Shown here: in pieces, positions 55,858 to 63,685 of the stretch | How positions within the stretch are numbered: the first letter of the stretch is position 1 | How the letters are laid out: each line of letters opens with the position of its first letter | Source: JADLGL01 sp050184415 | GTDB lineage: Bacteria > Pseudomonadota > Alphaproteobacteria > Rhizobiales > Kaistiaceae | Assembly: GCA_050184415.1 (NCBI GenBank) | Contig: JBFXAJ010000018.1 | Span: 1 to 64,000, forward strand | Direction: 5' to 3' | Length of the DNA stretch: 64,000 nt | Program-made: the position numbers and the translations under genes | Notes under the pieces: model-generated | Told to the model about the DNA's origin: nothing | The model's input: only the letters and a program-made list of their open reading frames with translations | Database searches by the model: none

Positions 55858-57132
55858 TTGCGGCGGCGCACGACCTGGATCGCCGCCGGCGCGGTCGCGA
55901 TCGTCTTCGTCGTCGCGGTCGTGCTCGCCTTCCGGTACCTCCCAGGCCCCGCGCCGGAGCCGCCGCCCGAACCCGAGCCGCTCCCGCCCGAGGTCGCGAT
56001 CGCCGAGCCGCCGCCGCCCGACGCCCCGCCCGTGGCCGTCGCCTCGGAGCGCCATGAAGGCATCGTCGTCCTCCATATCGGCGACAGCCACACCGCCGCC
56101 GACTTCTTCACCGGCCGGGTCCGCGACATCCTCGAACGCAGCTACGGCAAGGGCGGCGTGGTCCTCCCGCCGGGAACGCCGCAGGCCGGCGTCCGCTCCA
56201 ACGTGTTCCGCATCGAAGCGACGCCCGGCTGGAGCTACGAGCGGATCCGCGCGTCGGCCGAACACCCCTCGCGCTTCTGGCTGACCGGCTTCACCGCCGA
56301 AGCCCGCAGCGCGGGACAGGAGATCACCTTCGAGGCCTACCAGCCGATGCCGTTCACCGCGATCGACGTGTCGCTGGTGGCGCAGCCCGCCGGCGGCGCG
56401 GTGGAGCTCCTCCTCGACGGCGAGCCGATCGAGACCCTGCCCCTCGACGGACCTGATGAGGCGCTGATCCGCCGCGTGATTCCGGTGGCCGGGATCGCCG
56501 AGTTCGAGAACCTCACCATCCGCTCGACCAATGACGGGCCGGTGATCCTGACCGGCGTGACCGTCTACCGCTACGATCCGAGCATCTCCTATCTCAGCGT
56601 CGGCTATCCCGGCGCCCGGGCCGATCTCCTTCTCGACTTCAACGCCGACAACCTTGCCAACGACCTCGCCCGGCTCGACCCCGACATCATCGTCGTCGCC
56701 TTCGGCACCAATGAGGGATACGACGACAACCTCAACATCGACCGCTTCCGCGAGGAATACACCGAGATCATCGGGTTCCTCGCCGAGCACGCGGACAATC
56801 TTCAGGATGTCGTCATCGTCCAGCCGCCCTATGGCAGCCGCGAGGGCGGTCGCGCCGGTCCGAGTCCCGACGGCTATGCCTGCTTCAACGTGCCGGCGAA
56901 CCTGATCGCGGTGCGCGAGACCCTGGCCGAGATCGCCGGCGAGCTCGGCGCCGTCACCTGGGACTGGGCGGCGAGCCTCCCCTCGCCCTGCACCGGCAAC
57001 ACCGCCGCCGCGGACATGTACGCGGCGGACCGGCTCCACCTCAGCAATGACGGCTACCGCTACAGCGCCGAGCGCTTCGCCGACTTCCTCGAGACGCTTC
57101 TTCCCGCGCCCACGGCGGTGGCGGCGCCCTAG
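55858..57132 (+). CDS. Membrane-anchored SGNH hydrolase-like protein
   Basis: The 424-residue protein has an N-terminal membrane anchor (TWIAAGAVAIVFVVAVVLAF) and a proline-rich linker. The SGNH domain shows VVLHIGDSHTAAD (Ser77), the beta insertion, IIVVAFGTNEGYDDN (Asn) and ADRLHLSNDGY (Asp391/His394). Its layout resembles AlgJ/AlgX and PatB-type acetyltransferases, which take acetyl from an MBOAT partner. It starts with TTG at 55858, 4 bp after the preceding stop, and ends directly before the MBOAT ATG. Confidence 0.8.
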   Translation: MRRRTTWIAAGAVAIVFVVAVVLAFRYLPGPAPEPPPEPEPLPPEVAIAEPPPPDAPPVAVASERHEGIVVLHIGDSHTAADFFTGRVRDILERSYGKGGVVLPPGTPQAGVRSNVFRIEATPGWSYERIRASAEHPSRFWLTGFTAEARSAGQEITFEAYQPMPFTAIDVSLVAQPAGGAVELLLDGEPIETLPLDGPDEALIRRVIPVAGIAEFENLTIRSTNDGPVILTGVTVYRYDPSISYLSVGYPGARADLLLDFNADNLANDLARLDPDIIVVAFGTNEGYDDNLNIDRFREEYTEIIGFLAEHADNLQDVVIVQPPYGSREGGRAGPSPDGYACFNVPANLIAVRETLAEIAGELGAVTWDWAASLPSPCTGNTAAADMYAADRLHLSNDGYRYSAERFADFLETLLPAPTAVAAP

Positions 57133-58554
57133 ATGCTGTTCCCGACGATCGACTTCGCGGTCTTCCTCGCCTTCGTGCTGATCGCGGCGACCGTCGCGCG
57201 GGCGCTCGGCAATACCGCGAACAAGATCTTCCTCGTCCTCGCGAGCCTCGCCTTCTACAGCTTCTGGAGCGTGGGCTTCGCGGCCCTGATGGTCGGCGTC
57301 GCGGTGCTCACCTGGTTCACCGGCCGCGTGAACCGGCTGGTGCCGAACCGGCGCCTCCGCATTGCGATGGTGGCCGTCGCGATCACCATCGCGCTCGGCA
57401 TCCTCGCCTATTTCAAATACTACAACTTCGCGATCCTCCTCCTCTTCAACTCTTCGGTCACCCAGATCTTCGGGCTGCAGTTGCAGTTCATCGAGGTCGT
57501 GACGCCGGTCGCGATCTCGTTCTTCACGTTCCACGCCATCTCCTACATCGTGGACACGTACAAGAACCCGTCGCTCTCGGCCCGCTCGCCGATCGACGTC
57601 CTCCTCTACATCAGCTTCTTCCCGCATCTCGTCGCCGGCCCGATCGTCCGTGCCGCGACCTTCATCCCGCAGCTCGCCGAGACGCCGCAGCGCACCGCGC
57701 TCCGCTACGCCGAGGCGATGATGCTGATCTTCTCAGGGCTCTGGAAGAAGATGATCGCGGCGAACTACCTCGCGGTGCTGATCGTCGAGCCGGTCTTCAC
57801 CGCGCCCTCGCTCTACGGCTCGGCGGACCTCGCGCTCGCGGCCGTCGCCTACGCCTTCCAGATCTATTTCGACTTCAGCGCCTATAGCAGCATCGCGATC
57901 GGCGTCGCCGCCCTCCTCGGCTACCATTTCCCCGAGAATTTCGATCAGCCTTACCGCTCGCTCTCGGTGCGCGAGTTCTGGCGGCGATGGCACATCACGC
58001 TGTCGAGCTGGCTCCGCGACTATCTCTACATCCCGCTCGGCGGCAGCCGGCGTGGCGCCGTCCGCATGGCGCTCAACCTCATGATCACGATGGTGCTGGG
58101 CGGCCTCTGGCACGGCGCCAACACCACGTTCCTGGTCTGGGGCACGATGCATGGCCTGGCGCTCGTCTTCGTCCATTTCTGGTCGAAGACCGGTCCGGCG
58201 CAGAGGGTCGCCAATGCGCTCGCCTACAAGGTCTTCGCCTGGGCGCTGACCTTCGTGTTCCTGCTCGCGACCTGGGTGGTGTTCCGTTCGCCGGACTTTG
58301 CGACCGCGGGCCAGTTCTTCACTGGCCTCTTCACCAACTGGGCCGCGCCGGAGCTGGCCTCAGGCCTCGTCCTCGGCCTGATCGCGCTCGGCTTCGTCGG
58401 CCAGTTCCTGCCGCCGACGCTGCGCTCATCGACCGCCGCCTGGCTCGCCGAGTGCGCGATGCCGGCGCAGGTCGGGCTCGCGACCGCCGGGATGGTCGCC
58501 CTCCTCCTCATCGCGCCGTCGGACTCGGCGCCTTTCATCTACTTCCAGTTCTGA
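57133..58554 (+). CDS. MBOAT O-acyltransferase (AlgI/DltB-like)
   Basis: The 473-residue multi-pass protein has about ten hydrophobic segments. It shows the MBOAT blocks FYSFW, TPVAISFFTFHAISYIVDTYKN, ISFFPHLVAGPIVRA and FYF-like DFSAYSSIAIGVAALLGY. The catalytic His327 is in LGGLWHGANTTFLVWGTMHG. It transfers acyl (usually acetyl) groups from a cytoplasmic donor across the membrane to a partner. It starts directly after the stop of the SGNH gene, so the two form a coupled acetylation module. Confidence 0.92.
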   Translation: MLFPTIDFAVFLAFVLIAATVARALGNTANKIFLVLASLAFYSFWSVGFAALMVGVAVLTWFTGRVNRLVPNRRLRIAMVAVAITIALGILAYFKYYNFAILLLFNSSVTQIFGLQLQFIEVVTPVAISFFTFHAISYIVDTYKNPSLSARSPIDVLLYISFFPHLVAGPIVRAATFIPQLAETPQRTALRYAEAMMLIFSGLWKKMIAANYLAVLIVEPVFTAPSLYGSADLALAAVAYAFQIYFDFSAYSSIAIGVAALLGYHFPENFDQPYRSLSVREFWRRWHITLSSWLRDYLYIPLGGSRRGAVRMALNLMITMVLGGLWHGANTTFLVWGTMHGLALVFVHFWSKTGPAQRVANALAYKVFAWALTFVFLLATWVVFRSPDFATAGQFFTGLFTNWAAPELASGLVLGLIALGFVGQFLPPTLRSSTAAWLAECAMPAQVGLATAGMVALLLIAPSDSAPFIYFQF

Positions 58555-58564
58555 GGCCGATCTC

Positions 58565-58843
58565 ATGAACCAGCCGAAGGACATCGCCGACCTCCCGCCC
58601 CGCCAGACCTCGCTCCGGCGCGGGATGATCGTCATCCTCGTCGTCCTCGCCCTCCTCGCTGTGATCTTCCCGCAAGGGGTCGCGAACTGGCTCGACGAGA
58701 AATGCTTCGGCAACCGGGCCTGCGACACGATTGGCGACGGTTTCCGGGCCATCGAACGGGGCTGGGACGCCATCGGCGTTTCCGCCGCACGCGACGGTGC
58801 CGGCGAATGGCTCCGGGGCGTATTGCAGATCCCGGAGAGCTGA
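58565..58843 (+). CDS. Small single-pass membrane protein of the acetylation operon
   Basis: The 92-residue protein has one membrane helix (GMIVILVVLALLAVIFPQGVANWL) with a basic residue before it, and a short C-terminal part containing two cysteines (CFGNRAC). No family is recognised. It follows the MBOAT gene by 10 bp in the same direction, so it probably belongs to the operon. An EcfG-like promoter begins 26 bp after its end. Confidence 0.75.
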   Translation: MNQPKDIADLPPRQTSLRRGMIVILVVLALLAVIFPQGVANWLDEKCFGNRACDTIGDGFRAIERGWDAIGVSAARDGAGEWLRGVLQIPES

Positions 58844-58869
58844 CGGCCCCCGCGGTCCGCCCGCGAACG

Positions 58870-58894
58870 GGATCGCATCCGCCTCCCGGGCGTT
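58870..58894 (+). promoter_or_regulatory. Probable EcfG-type promoter (one mismatch)
   Basis: GGATC (58870-58874), a 16-bp spacer and CGTT (58891-58894) differ from the EcfG consensus at one -35 base. It lies 30 bp before the ATG of the next gene. Confidence 0.5.
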
Positions 58895-58924
58895 TCTCCT
58901 TCACAGCACGAAGGAGAAACGATC

Positions 58925-59179
58925 ATGACGAGCGGCCGCGCCGGCAAGGGGATGGGATCGGGCATCAATCACGGCTCGCAGACCGTGCCGTCGGACGAGG
59001 ATCGGGGTGCGTTGGAGCCCGACAACGTCAAGGGCAGCAACCGGCTGGAGGGCGATGCGCAAGCGCGCGTGCGCAACCAGCGCCACGCCGTCCCCGGCGA
59101 GCAGGAGCCCGACAGCTCTATCGAGGAGACCTTCGCCAAGATGGACCCGAAGGTCCGCGCCGGACGATCGGACGACTGA
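58925..59179 (+). CDS. Small hydrophilic protein, probable general-stress gene
   Basis: The 84-residue protein is strongly hydrophilic, with no membrane segment or recognised domain. TSGRAGKGMGSGINHGSQTVPSDEDRGALEPDN looks disordered, and the tail has NQRHAVPGEQEPDSSIEETFAKMDP. Small disordered stress proteins of this sort are common in Hyphomicrobiales. AAGGAGAAACGATC supplies a strong ribosome-binding site, and an EcfG-like promoter precedes it. Confidence 0.7.
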   Translation: MTSGRAGKGMGSGINHGSQTVPSDEDRGALEPDNVKGSNRLEGDAQARVRNQRHAVPGEQEPDSSIEETFAKMDPKVRAGRSDD

Positions 59180-59418
59180 CCGCATCGTCGGCGCGAGACG
59201 GGGCGGGCGGTTTGGGCGGGGCGCGACGCGGAGAAGCGCCGGGCTTCCGCCAATCGCTGTGTCCGAAACCGGACGCATCCGCGCTCCGGGGGCCGTGCCT
59301 TCGCCGCCAGCGCTGGATTGTGTTAACAATTGATGACCACCGACACGGCGCGAACCCCGAGGCGTCGGTGGCTGAGAGATGCTCGTGCTCTTGCCTTGCC
59401 CAAGGAGGAGGAGCCGAA

Positions 59419-59616
59419 ATGAGTGGCCATCTTCGAGAACTGACCCTTAGCTGCAGGGCCTGCGGATCGACCGAATTGCTGACGGTCGACGACCTGCCGT
59501 CGACGACGCCGATCACCTGCAATGCCTGCGGCGAGCCGATCGGCCGCTGGGACAAGCTGCGGACGCTGGCAATACCGTCGACAATCCCCCAGCCGGACCA
59601 CCGGCTGGTCCACTAG
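59419..59616 (+). CDS. Small zinc-ribbon protein
   Basis: The 65-residue protein has two CxxC pairs: LSCRACGSTEL and ITCNACGEPIG, spaced 23 residues apart, giving a classic zinc ribbon. The rest is short and polar. Its function is unknown; such proteins are typical ECnis-like hypothetical proteins in alphaproteobacteria. AAGGAGGAGGAGCCGAA precedes the ATG, and a terminator follows at 59680. Confidence 0.75.
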   Translation: MSGHLRELTLSCRACGSTELLTVDDLPSTTPITCNACGEPIGRWDKLRTLAIPSTIPQPDHRLVH

Positions 59617-59679
59617 CCCCCGACGGCCGGTCTGGTCCACGACGGGATCAGGCGGGCCGTGGCTCCCGCGGAGCCGCAA

Positions 59680-59709
59680 GGAAGGCCCCGCTCCGGGCGA
59701 GGCCTTTCC
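59680..59709 (+). terminator. Rho-independent terminator of the zinc-ribbon gene
   Basis: GGAAGGCCCCGC and GCGAGGCCTTTCC form an imperfect stem over a short TCCGG loop, followed by TTTC. It lies 63 bp after the stop codon. Confidence 0.7.
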
Positions 59710-59830
59710 TTTCAAAAAGGGTCCGGAAACGGACCGAAACTCCTGGCGCCGCCAGAGGTTCTCTCGGCGGTTCAGGTAGTCTCGCATCCTGCCTGGACAG
59801 GCGGCTGTCCCATTGTCACGCCGCCCATCG

Positions 59831-59872
59831 GAAGACCCCTCGCCGTTCAATCCCGAGGGGTCTTCTGCTTTT
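59831..59872 (+). terminator. Perfect 12-bp terminator hairpin
   Basis: GAAGACCCCTCG (59831-59842) pairs perfectly with CGAGGGGTCTTC (59854-59865) over an 11-base loop, then TGCTTTT. No protein gene lies between this and the previous terminator at 59680-59709, so it should end a short separate transcript of about 100-150 nt. Confidence 0.65.
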
Positions 59873-60002
59873 GGGCAGCTTAGTTCGCCTCGAGATAGGC
59901 CGGCCCACGGCCTGGATTGTCGGCGGCCTCGCGGGGCTGCTGTCAGCCCTCCTGATGTCCCTCCTCATCCTCAGCTTCGTGATGGCGCGCCCGGCGCGGT
60001 GA
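59871..60002 (+). CDS. Possible 43-residue membrane micro-protein
   Basis: A TTG-started frame gives GSLVRLEIGRPTAWIVGGLAGLLSALLMSLLILSFVMARPAR, with a basic N-part and one clean membrane helix. Codon use is similar to real genes. However, no ribosome-binding site is seen and it begins at a terminator's T-run, so it is only a possibility. Confidence 0.3.
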   Translation: MGSLVRLEIGRPTAWIVGGLAGLLSALLMSLLILSFVMARPAR

Positions 60003-60059
60003 ATTTCGGTCGCAGGGGCGGAAACACTGGCTGCGTCTTCTCCAGTCTCAGATGCAGAC

Positions 60060-60476
60060 TTAACCACCGACCGCTTTCCAATGCTTTGACGCCTTCGCCT
60101 TGTTCATGGCCTCCTCCGACGTGAAGAGCATGATGTGGCCGCAGGATACGCAGAGCGAAGGGCGGATCTTCGCTCCGATGAATGCGTTCCCGAGACCGGG
60201 AAGCAAGTCTTCCGCGCTCAGCGAGTAGCCTTCCTTGTAACGGTAGATTTCCGTCGAACTGCAGATCGGGCACTTCATGTGCTTGTCCTCGTCGAGGTCG
60301 CGAGGGTCGATATCGAACGCCGCCGCCAGCGCCTTCTTCGATTGAAGCGACCCGGCGCCGTCCTTCTCGATGCGCTGGACAGTGCGGAGGTTCAGGCCCG
60401 AGGCGGCTGCGAGTTCGTCCTGTGACCAGGACCGCTCGCTTCGAAGCTTGAGCAGGAGCTCGACGTTCAATTTCAT
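60060..60476 (-). CDS. XRE-family HTH plus zinc-ribbon-like domain regulator
   Basis: The protein has 138 residues. The N-terminal XRE helix-turn-helix (ELLLKLRSERSWSQDELAAASGLNLRTVQRIEKDG, about 5-40) is followed by a domain with two CxxC pairs: MKCPICSSTEIYRYKEGY and SLCVSCGHIMLFTS, a zinc-ribbon-like unit. It is an unusual pairing that might sense metal or redox. ATG at 60476 is the natural XRE start; an upstream in-frame ATG is 10 codons away. It stands alone. Confidence 0.8.
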   Translation of the reverse strand: MKLNVELLLKLRSERSWSQDELAAASGLNLRTVQRIEKDGAGSLQSKKALAAAFDIDPRDLDEDKHMKCPICSSTEIYRYKEGYSLSAEDLLPGLGNAFIGAKIRPSLCVSCGHIMLFTSEEAMNKAKASKHWKAVGG

Positions 60477-60759
60477 CGACGGTCTCGACCGTGTTGGGAT
60501 GGACATGAAGTGTATTCCTGCCCCCGGACGCCGCCACGGTCCGTGCCCGGCGGTCCGGCGGCAGTGGCGCGACAGATGACCGGCAACGATACGACAGTTG
60601 CACGACAGATGACTTGAAGGGTCGTGCCAGTGATGCGACGGCGAAAGGTCGGCTCGGGTAACACCACGACGGGCGCCACTTTGAGACGAGCACGCTACAA
60701 TCCGAACGAATGCGCGTGATGTGTCGCAAAAGCCTCGGATGCTAGGTTATTGATATCAT

Positions 60760-60835
60760 TGGCGACCCCGGCAGGAATCGAACCTGCGACCAACAGCTTA
60801 GAAGGCTGCTGCTCTATCCGCTGAGCTACGGGGCC
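60760..60835 (-). tRNA. tRNA-Arg (TCT)
   Basis: The 76-nt cloverleaf on the minus strand has acceptor GGCCCCG with CGGGGTC (one G-T), discriminator G and an encoded CCA. The anticodon stem/loop CAGCCTTCTAAGCTG gives anticodon TCT, and the T arm is AGGTTCGATTCCT. Confidence 0.95.
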
Positions 60836-60890
60836 GTACTGAGTGGTCGAAGTCGGAACATCCGACTTCGGCGGCGCGGCCGCGCGCTTC

Positions 60891-61196
60891 CTAGTGCGAC
60901 CAGGGGAAGCGGCGGTCGGTGCGGAAATTATCGGCGTAGGACATCGGCTTCACGACACGGTCGTGCGATTCCTCGACGCGGTATGGGATGCCCTTCCGCT
61001 CGGCATAGGCGACCGCGTCCTCGCGGGTCGCGAAGAAGAGGCGGATTTGCTGTCTCATGTCGGCGGCCGAGGTGTAGCCCATCAGTGGCTCGACCGATTG
61101 CGGCTGCTCGGGCTCGTAGGCCAGGAGCCAGCGCTCGGTCTTGGCGCGCCCCGACTGCATGGCGGTCTTGGCCGGCTGGTAGATGCGTGCGACCAT
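60891..61196 (-). CDS. NDUFS4-like complex I accessory subunit (ETC complex I subunit)
   Basis: The 101-residue protein has ARIYQPAKTAMQSGRAKTERWLLAYEP at the start and PLMGYTSAADMRQQIRLFFATREDAVAYAERKGIPYRVEES later, the NDUFS4/18-kDa subunit pattern. Alphaproteobacterial complex I carries this mitochondrial-type accessory subunit, which supports the taxonomic assignment. It sits between tRNA-Arg and tRNA-Pro on the same strand. Confidence 0.9.
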   Translation of the reverse strand: MVARIYQPAKTAMQSGRAKTERWLLAYEPEQPQSVEPLMGYTSAADMRQQIRLFFATREDAVAYAERKGIPYRVEESHDRVVKPMSYADNFRTDRRFPWSH

Positions 61197-61223
61197 CGAA
61201 CTTGTCCGTCCCCCCGGGAGCGT

Positions 61224-61300
61224 TGGTCGGGGCAGCAGGATTTGAACCTGCGACCCTCTGCTCCCAAAGCAGATGCGCTACCAGGCTGCGCTATGCCCCG
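61224..61300 (-). tRNA. tRNA-Pro (TGG)
   Basis: The 77-nt cloverleaf on the minus strand has 5' acceptor CGGGGCA, discriminator A and encoded CCA (TGG at 61224-61226 on the plus strand). The anticodon loop in CTGCTTTGGGAGCAG gives anticodon TGG, and the T arm is AGGTTCAAATCCT. Confidence 0.95.
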
Positions 61301-61427
61301 AAACCATACCTCTTGGCCTAACTAAGGGGTTCCCCTAAGGGGTGCAAGTCCGCCGAAGGACGCGGGAACCGGAACGGCGGCGAACGGGTTCCCGGAACAG
61401 CGGGACAATCACGACAAGAGGGAAATC

Positions 61428-62360
61428 ATGATCCGTGTCGGATTTCGCGCGCTCGCCGCCATCGCCGCCGGCGTCCTGGTCGCGGCGCCGGCGCTGGCCG
61501 CGACCGAAGCCGAATGGGCCGCGTTCCGCGCGGACGTCGAGGCCAAGTGCCTTGCCGCAGCGGAACCGCTGTTCGAGAACCCGGTTGCGACCGTCGATCC
61601 GTTCGGCTCGCCGAATTTCGGCCTCGCGCTGGTGCGCGGCAAGGCCCGCGGCGCGGACGTCCAGATCATGGCGATCTGCGTTTATGACAAGGTCACGCAG
61701 ACCGCCGAGATCGGCGGCGAGCTGCCGGAGTTCGTCTCGACCGCGCCCCCTGCTCCGCCCGGCCCGGTCGGCTGGGGTGGCCTCCTCGACTGCGGCGAGC
61801 CGTGCGCCGACGCGCTCGCCCGCCTGTCGCCCGAGGACGCCGAGGCGCTGATCGCGCTCCACGAGACCGTCGACGCGACCGTCGCCGAGATCAGCCGCAG
61901 CCCGGACCTTGCCGCCGAGACCGATGCCCTCGCGGCTCTGACGCGGGTCGAGGCCGCGACCGGCGCCGGCGACCTCGCCGCGGTCGCGACCGGCGAGCAC
62001 GCCTGCACCGTCTATTGGTACGGATTCCTCGACGACCCGGCGCGGACCGTCGGCCGCCATCAGTGCGTGGTCGAGGATGTCGGCGGCACGCTCATCGTTA
62101 CCAAGACGACCGGCGAGATGATGCGCGCCACCATCGTCCCGGCCGGCGACATGGCGGTCGCGATCGGCCGGACCTATCTCGCCGACCAGGCCGAACGCGA
62201 ATACGATCCGACGGACCCCGACAACGCAGCCAATCCCAATTTCGGCAATTATGTCGGCCTCGCCTTCGCCGACGCCGAAGGGCTTCTCATCGTCGACGCC
62301 GACCAGCACGGCTTCACCGAGCCGGACGCGACCTTCTTCGCGATCCTCGCGATCGAATAG
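61428..62360 (+). CDS. Secreted hypothetical protein
   Basis: The 310-residue protein has a signal peptide (ALAAIAAGVLVAAPALA). The mature part has several cysteines (EAKCLAAAE, AICVYDK, LDCGEPCADAL, EHACTVYWYGF, RHQCVVEDV). No domain is recognised. It converges with the DUF192 gene, with only 2 bp between the stop codons. GAGGGAAATC precedes the ATG. A near EcfG-like GGAAC-N17-GGTT upstream is too weak to call. Confidence 0.6.
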   Translation: MIRVGFRALAAIAAGVLVAAPALAATEAEWAAFRADVEAKCLAAAEPLFENPVATVDPFGSPNFGLALVRGKARGADVQIMAICVYDKVTQTAEIGGELPEFVSTAPPAPPGPVGWGGLLDCGEPCADALARLSPEDAEALIALHETVDATVAEISRSPDLAAETDALAALTRVEAATGAGDLAAVATGEHACTVYWYGFLDDPARTVGRHQCVVEDVGGTLIVTKTTGEMMRATIVPAGDMAVAIGRTYLADQAEREYDPTDPDNAANPNFGNYVGLAFADAEGLLIVDADQHGFTEPDATFFAILAIE

Positions 62361-62362
62361 CG

Positions 62363-62866
62363 CTACTGGAGGTCGATGCGGTCGCCGGGCTGGAGGCCGA
62401 TGAGATCGGCGGTGCCGCCATTGACCTCGAGGACGTAGCGCACCGGCCCGCCACTCGGCACGCCGTCGAGTGACAGCGGCGTGGTGTTCTTCGCGATGCT
62501 GAACACCGTCCCGTCCTCGCGGATGAAGATCATGTCGAGCGGGATGAGCGTGTTCGCCATCCAGAACGACACCGGCGCCTCCACGAAGAAGTCGAACACC
62601 ATGCCGTGGTCGGCCGCCATCTCGGGGCGGTACATCAGCCCGCGCTGACGCTCGGTCGGCGTGAGCGCCCATTCGACCGTGAACACATGGTCGCCGCCGA
62701 CGGTGTGGATCGTGATCTCGGCCGGCCGCTCTTCCGCGGCCGCTGCGGGCGCCGGAGTCGGCTGAGCGAGGACGCCGGCCCCGATCGGAGCGATCAGCAC
62801 AGCAGCGAGAATGGAGGCGAGGAGGAAGCGGCCCCGGAAGACCGAAGCGGAGGCGGTGCGCGTCAT
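62363..62866 (-). CDS. DUF192 family exported protein
   Basis: The 167-residue protein has a signal peptide (ILAAVLIAPIGAGVLAQ). The DUF192 domain is complete: FTVEWALTPTERQRGLMYRPEMAADHGMVFDF, SFWMANTLIPLDMIFIREDGTVFSIAKNTTPLS and VRYVLEVNGGTADLIGLQPGDRI. The function is unknown; it is widespread and often near cold-shock or GloA genes. The cold-shock protein gene lies 13 bp upstream on the same strand, so the pair may be one transcript. Confidence 0.88.
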   Translation of the reverse strand: MTRTASASVFRGRFLLASILAAVLIAPIGAGVLAQPTPAPAAAAEERPAEITIHTVGGDHVFTVEWALTPTERQRGLMYRPEMAADHGMVFDFFVEAPVSFWMANTLIPLDMIFIREDGTVFSIAKNTTPLSLDGVPSGGPVRYVLEVNGGTADLIGLQPGDRIDLQ

Positions 62867-62879
62867 GGATACACTCGAG

Positions 62880-63458
62880 CTAGTGCGAAGAAGGTGGCCC
62901 GCCGCCCCCGTCGGGCCGGATCTCCGCAGCCATCAAACCCTTCGGCCCATCGCCGAAGCGGACGAGGACCGTCTGCCCGGGGCGGAGCTCTGTCAAGCCG
63001 AAGCGCCGGAGGGTCTCCATGTGGATGAAGATGTCTTCGGTGCCCTCGCCGCGGGTGACGAAGCCATAGCCGCGGACGCGGTTGAACCACTTCACCACCA
63101 CCCGCTCGAACCCGCCGCTCGGCGTCACCACCTGCTGGGTGCGGGCGGGCGCCGACTGCGAGGGGTGGACGGCGGTCGCATCGTCCATCGAAATGATGCG
63201 GAAGGCCTGGAGACCCTTCTGGCGGACCTGCACCTCGCAGACGATTCGCGCGCCTTCATAGGCGGTGAGGAAGCCGTCGCGGCGGAGGATCGAGACGTGG
63301 ATCAGGACGTCCTTCATGCCGTTGTCCGGCACGACGAATCCGTAGCCCTTGGCTACGTCGAACCATTTGATGAAGCCCGAGATTTCGATGAGCTCGGTGG
63401 GCGTCTCATCGGAAACCGAATCGGCACGAGGCTCCTCTTGCGAGAGCTTGGCCGCCAT
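62880..63458 (-). CDS. Cold-shock protein with two CSD domains
   Basis: The 192-residue protein has two cold-shock domains. The first is SGFIKWFDVAKGYGFVVPDNGMKDVLIHVSIL and the second VVVKWFNRVRGYGFVTRGEGTEDIFIHMETL, both with RNP1 (KGYGFV, RGYGFV) and RNP2-like motifs. The double-domain form is typical of Hyphomicrobiales. It binds single-stranded nucleic acids, likely as an RNA chaperone. The ATG at 63458 excludes an unrelated 48-codon extension. Confidence 0.9.
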   Translation of the reverse strand: MAAKLSQEEPRADSVSDETPTELIEISGFIKWFDVAKGYGFVVPDNGMKDVLIHVSILRRDGFLTAYEGARIVCEVQVRQKGLQAFRIISMDDATAVHPSQSAPARTQQVVTPSGGFERVVVKWFNRVRGYGFVTRGEGTEDIFIHMETLRRFGLTELRPGQTVLVRFGDGPKGLMAAEIRPDGGGGPPSSH

Positions 63459-63685
63459 TCGAGAGCGCCCCCTAAAGCCGTCGGCGGCATCCGGCCAACC
63501 GAGATCGAATCCGGACTTCAGAATAGCACCGGACCCAAAGCTGAACAGCGCAATCGCAGCACCTGTTGCTCTCCGAGAGGAAGGCTGTGGATTCAGCGCC
63601 ACACTCCCGTCGCAATTGACAAACCACCCACAGCGGCGTTGGCGATCACGGACATGACCGCATCACACGCCATGGGAGCGCTTCG

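Noticed and set aside
61375..61400. EcfG promoter before the gene at 61428
   Set aside because: The -10 would be GGTT instead of CGTT and the surrounding sequence contains several GGAAC-like strings, so the match is not better than chance.
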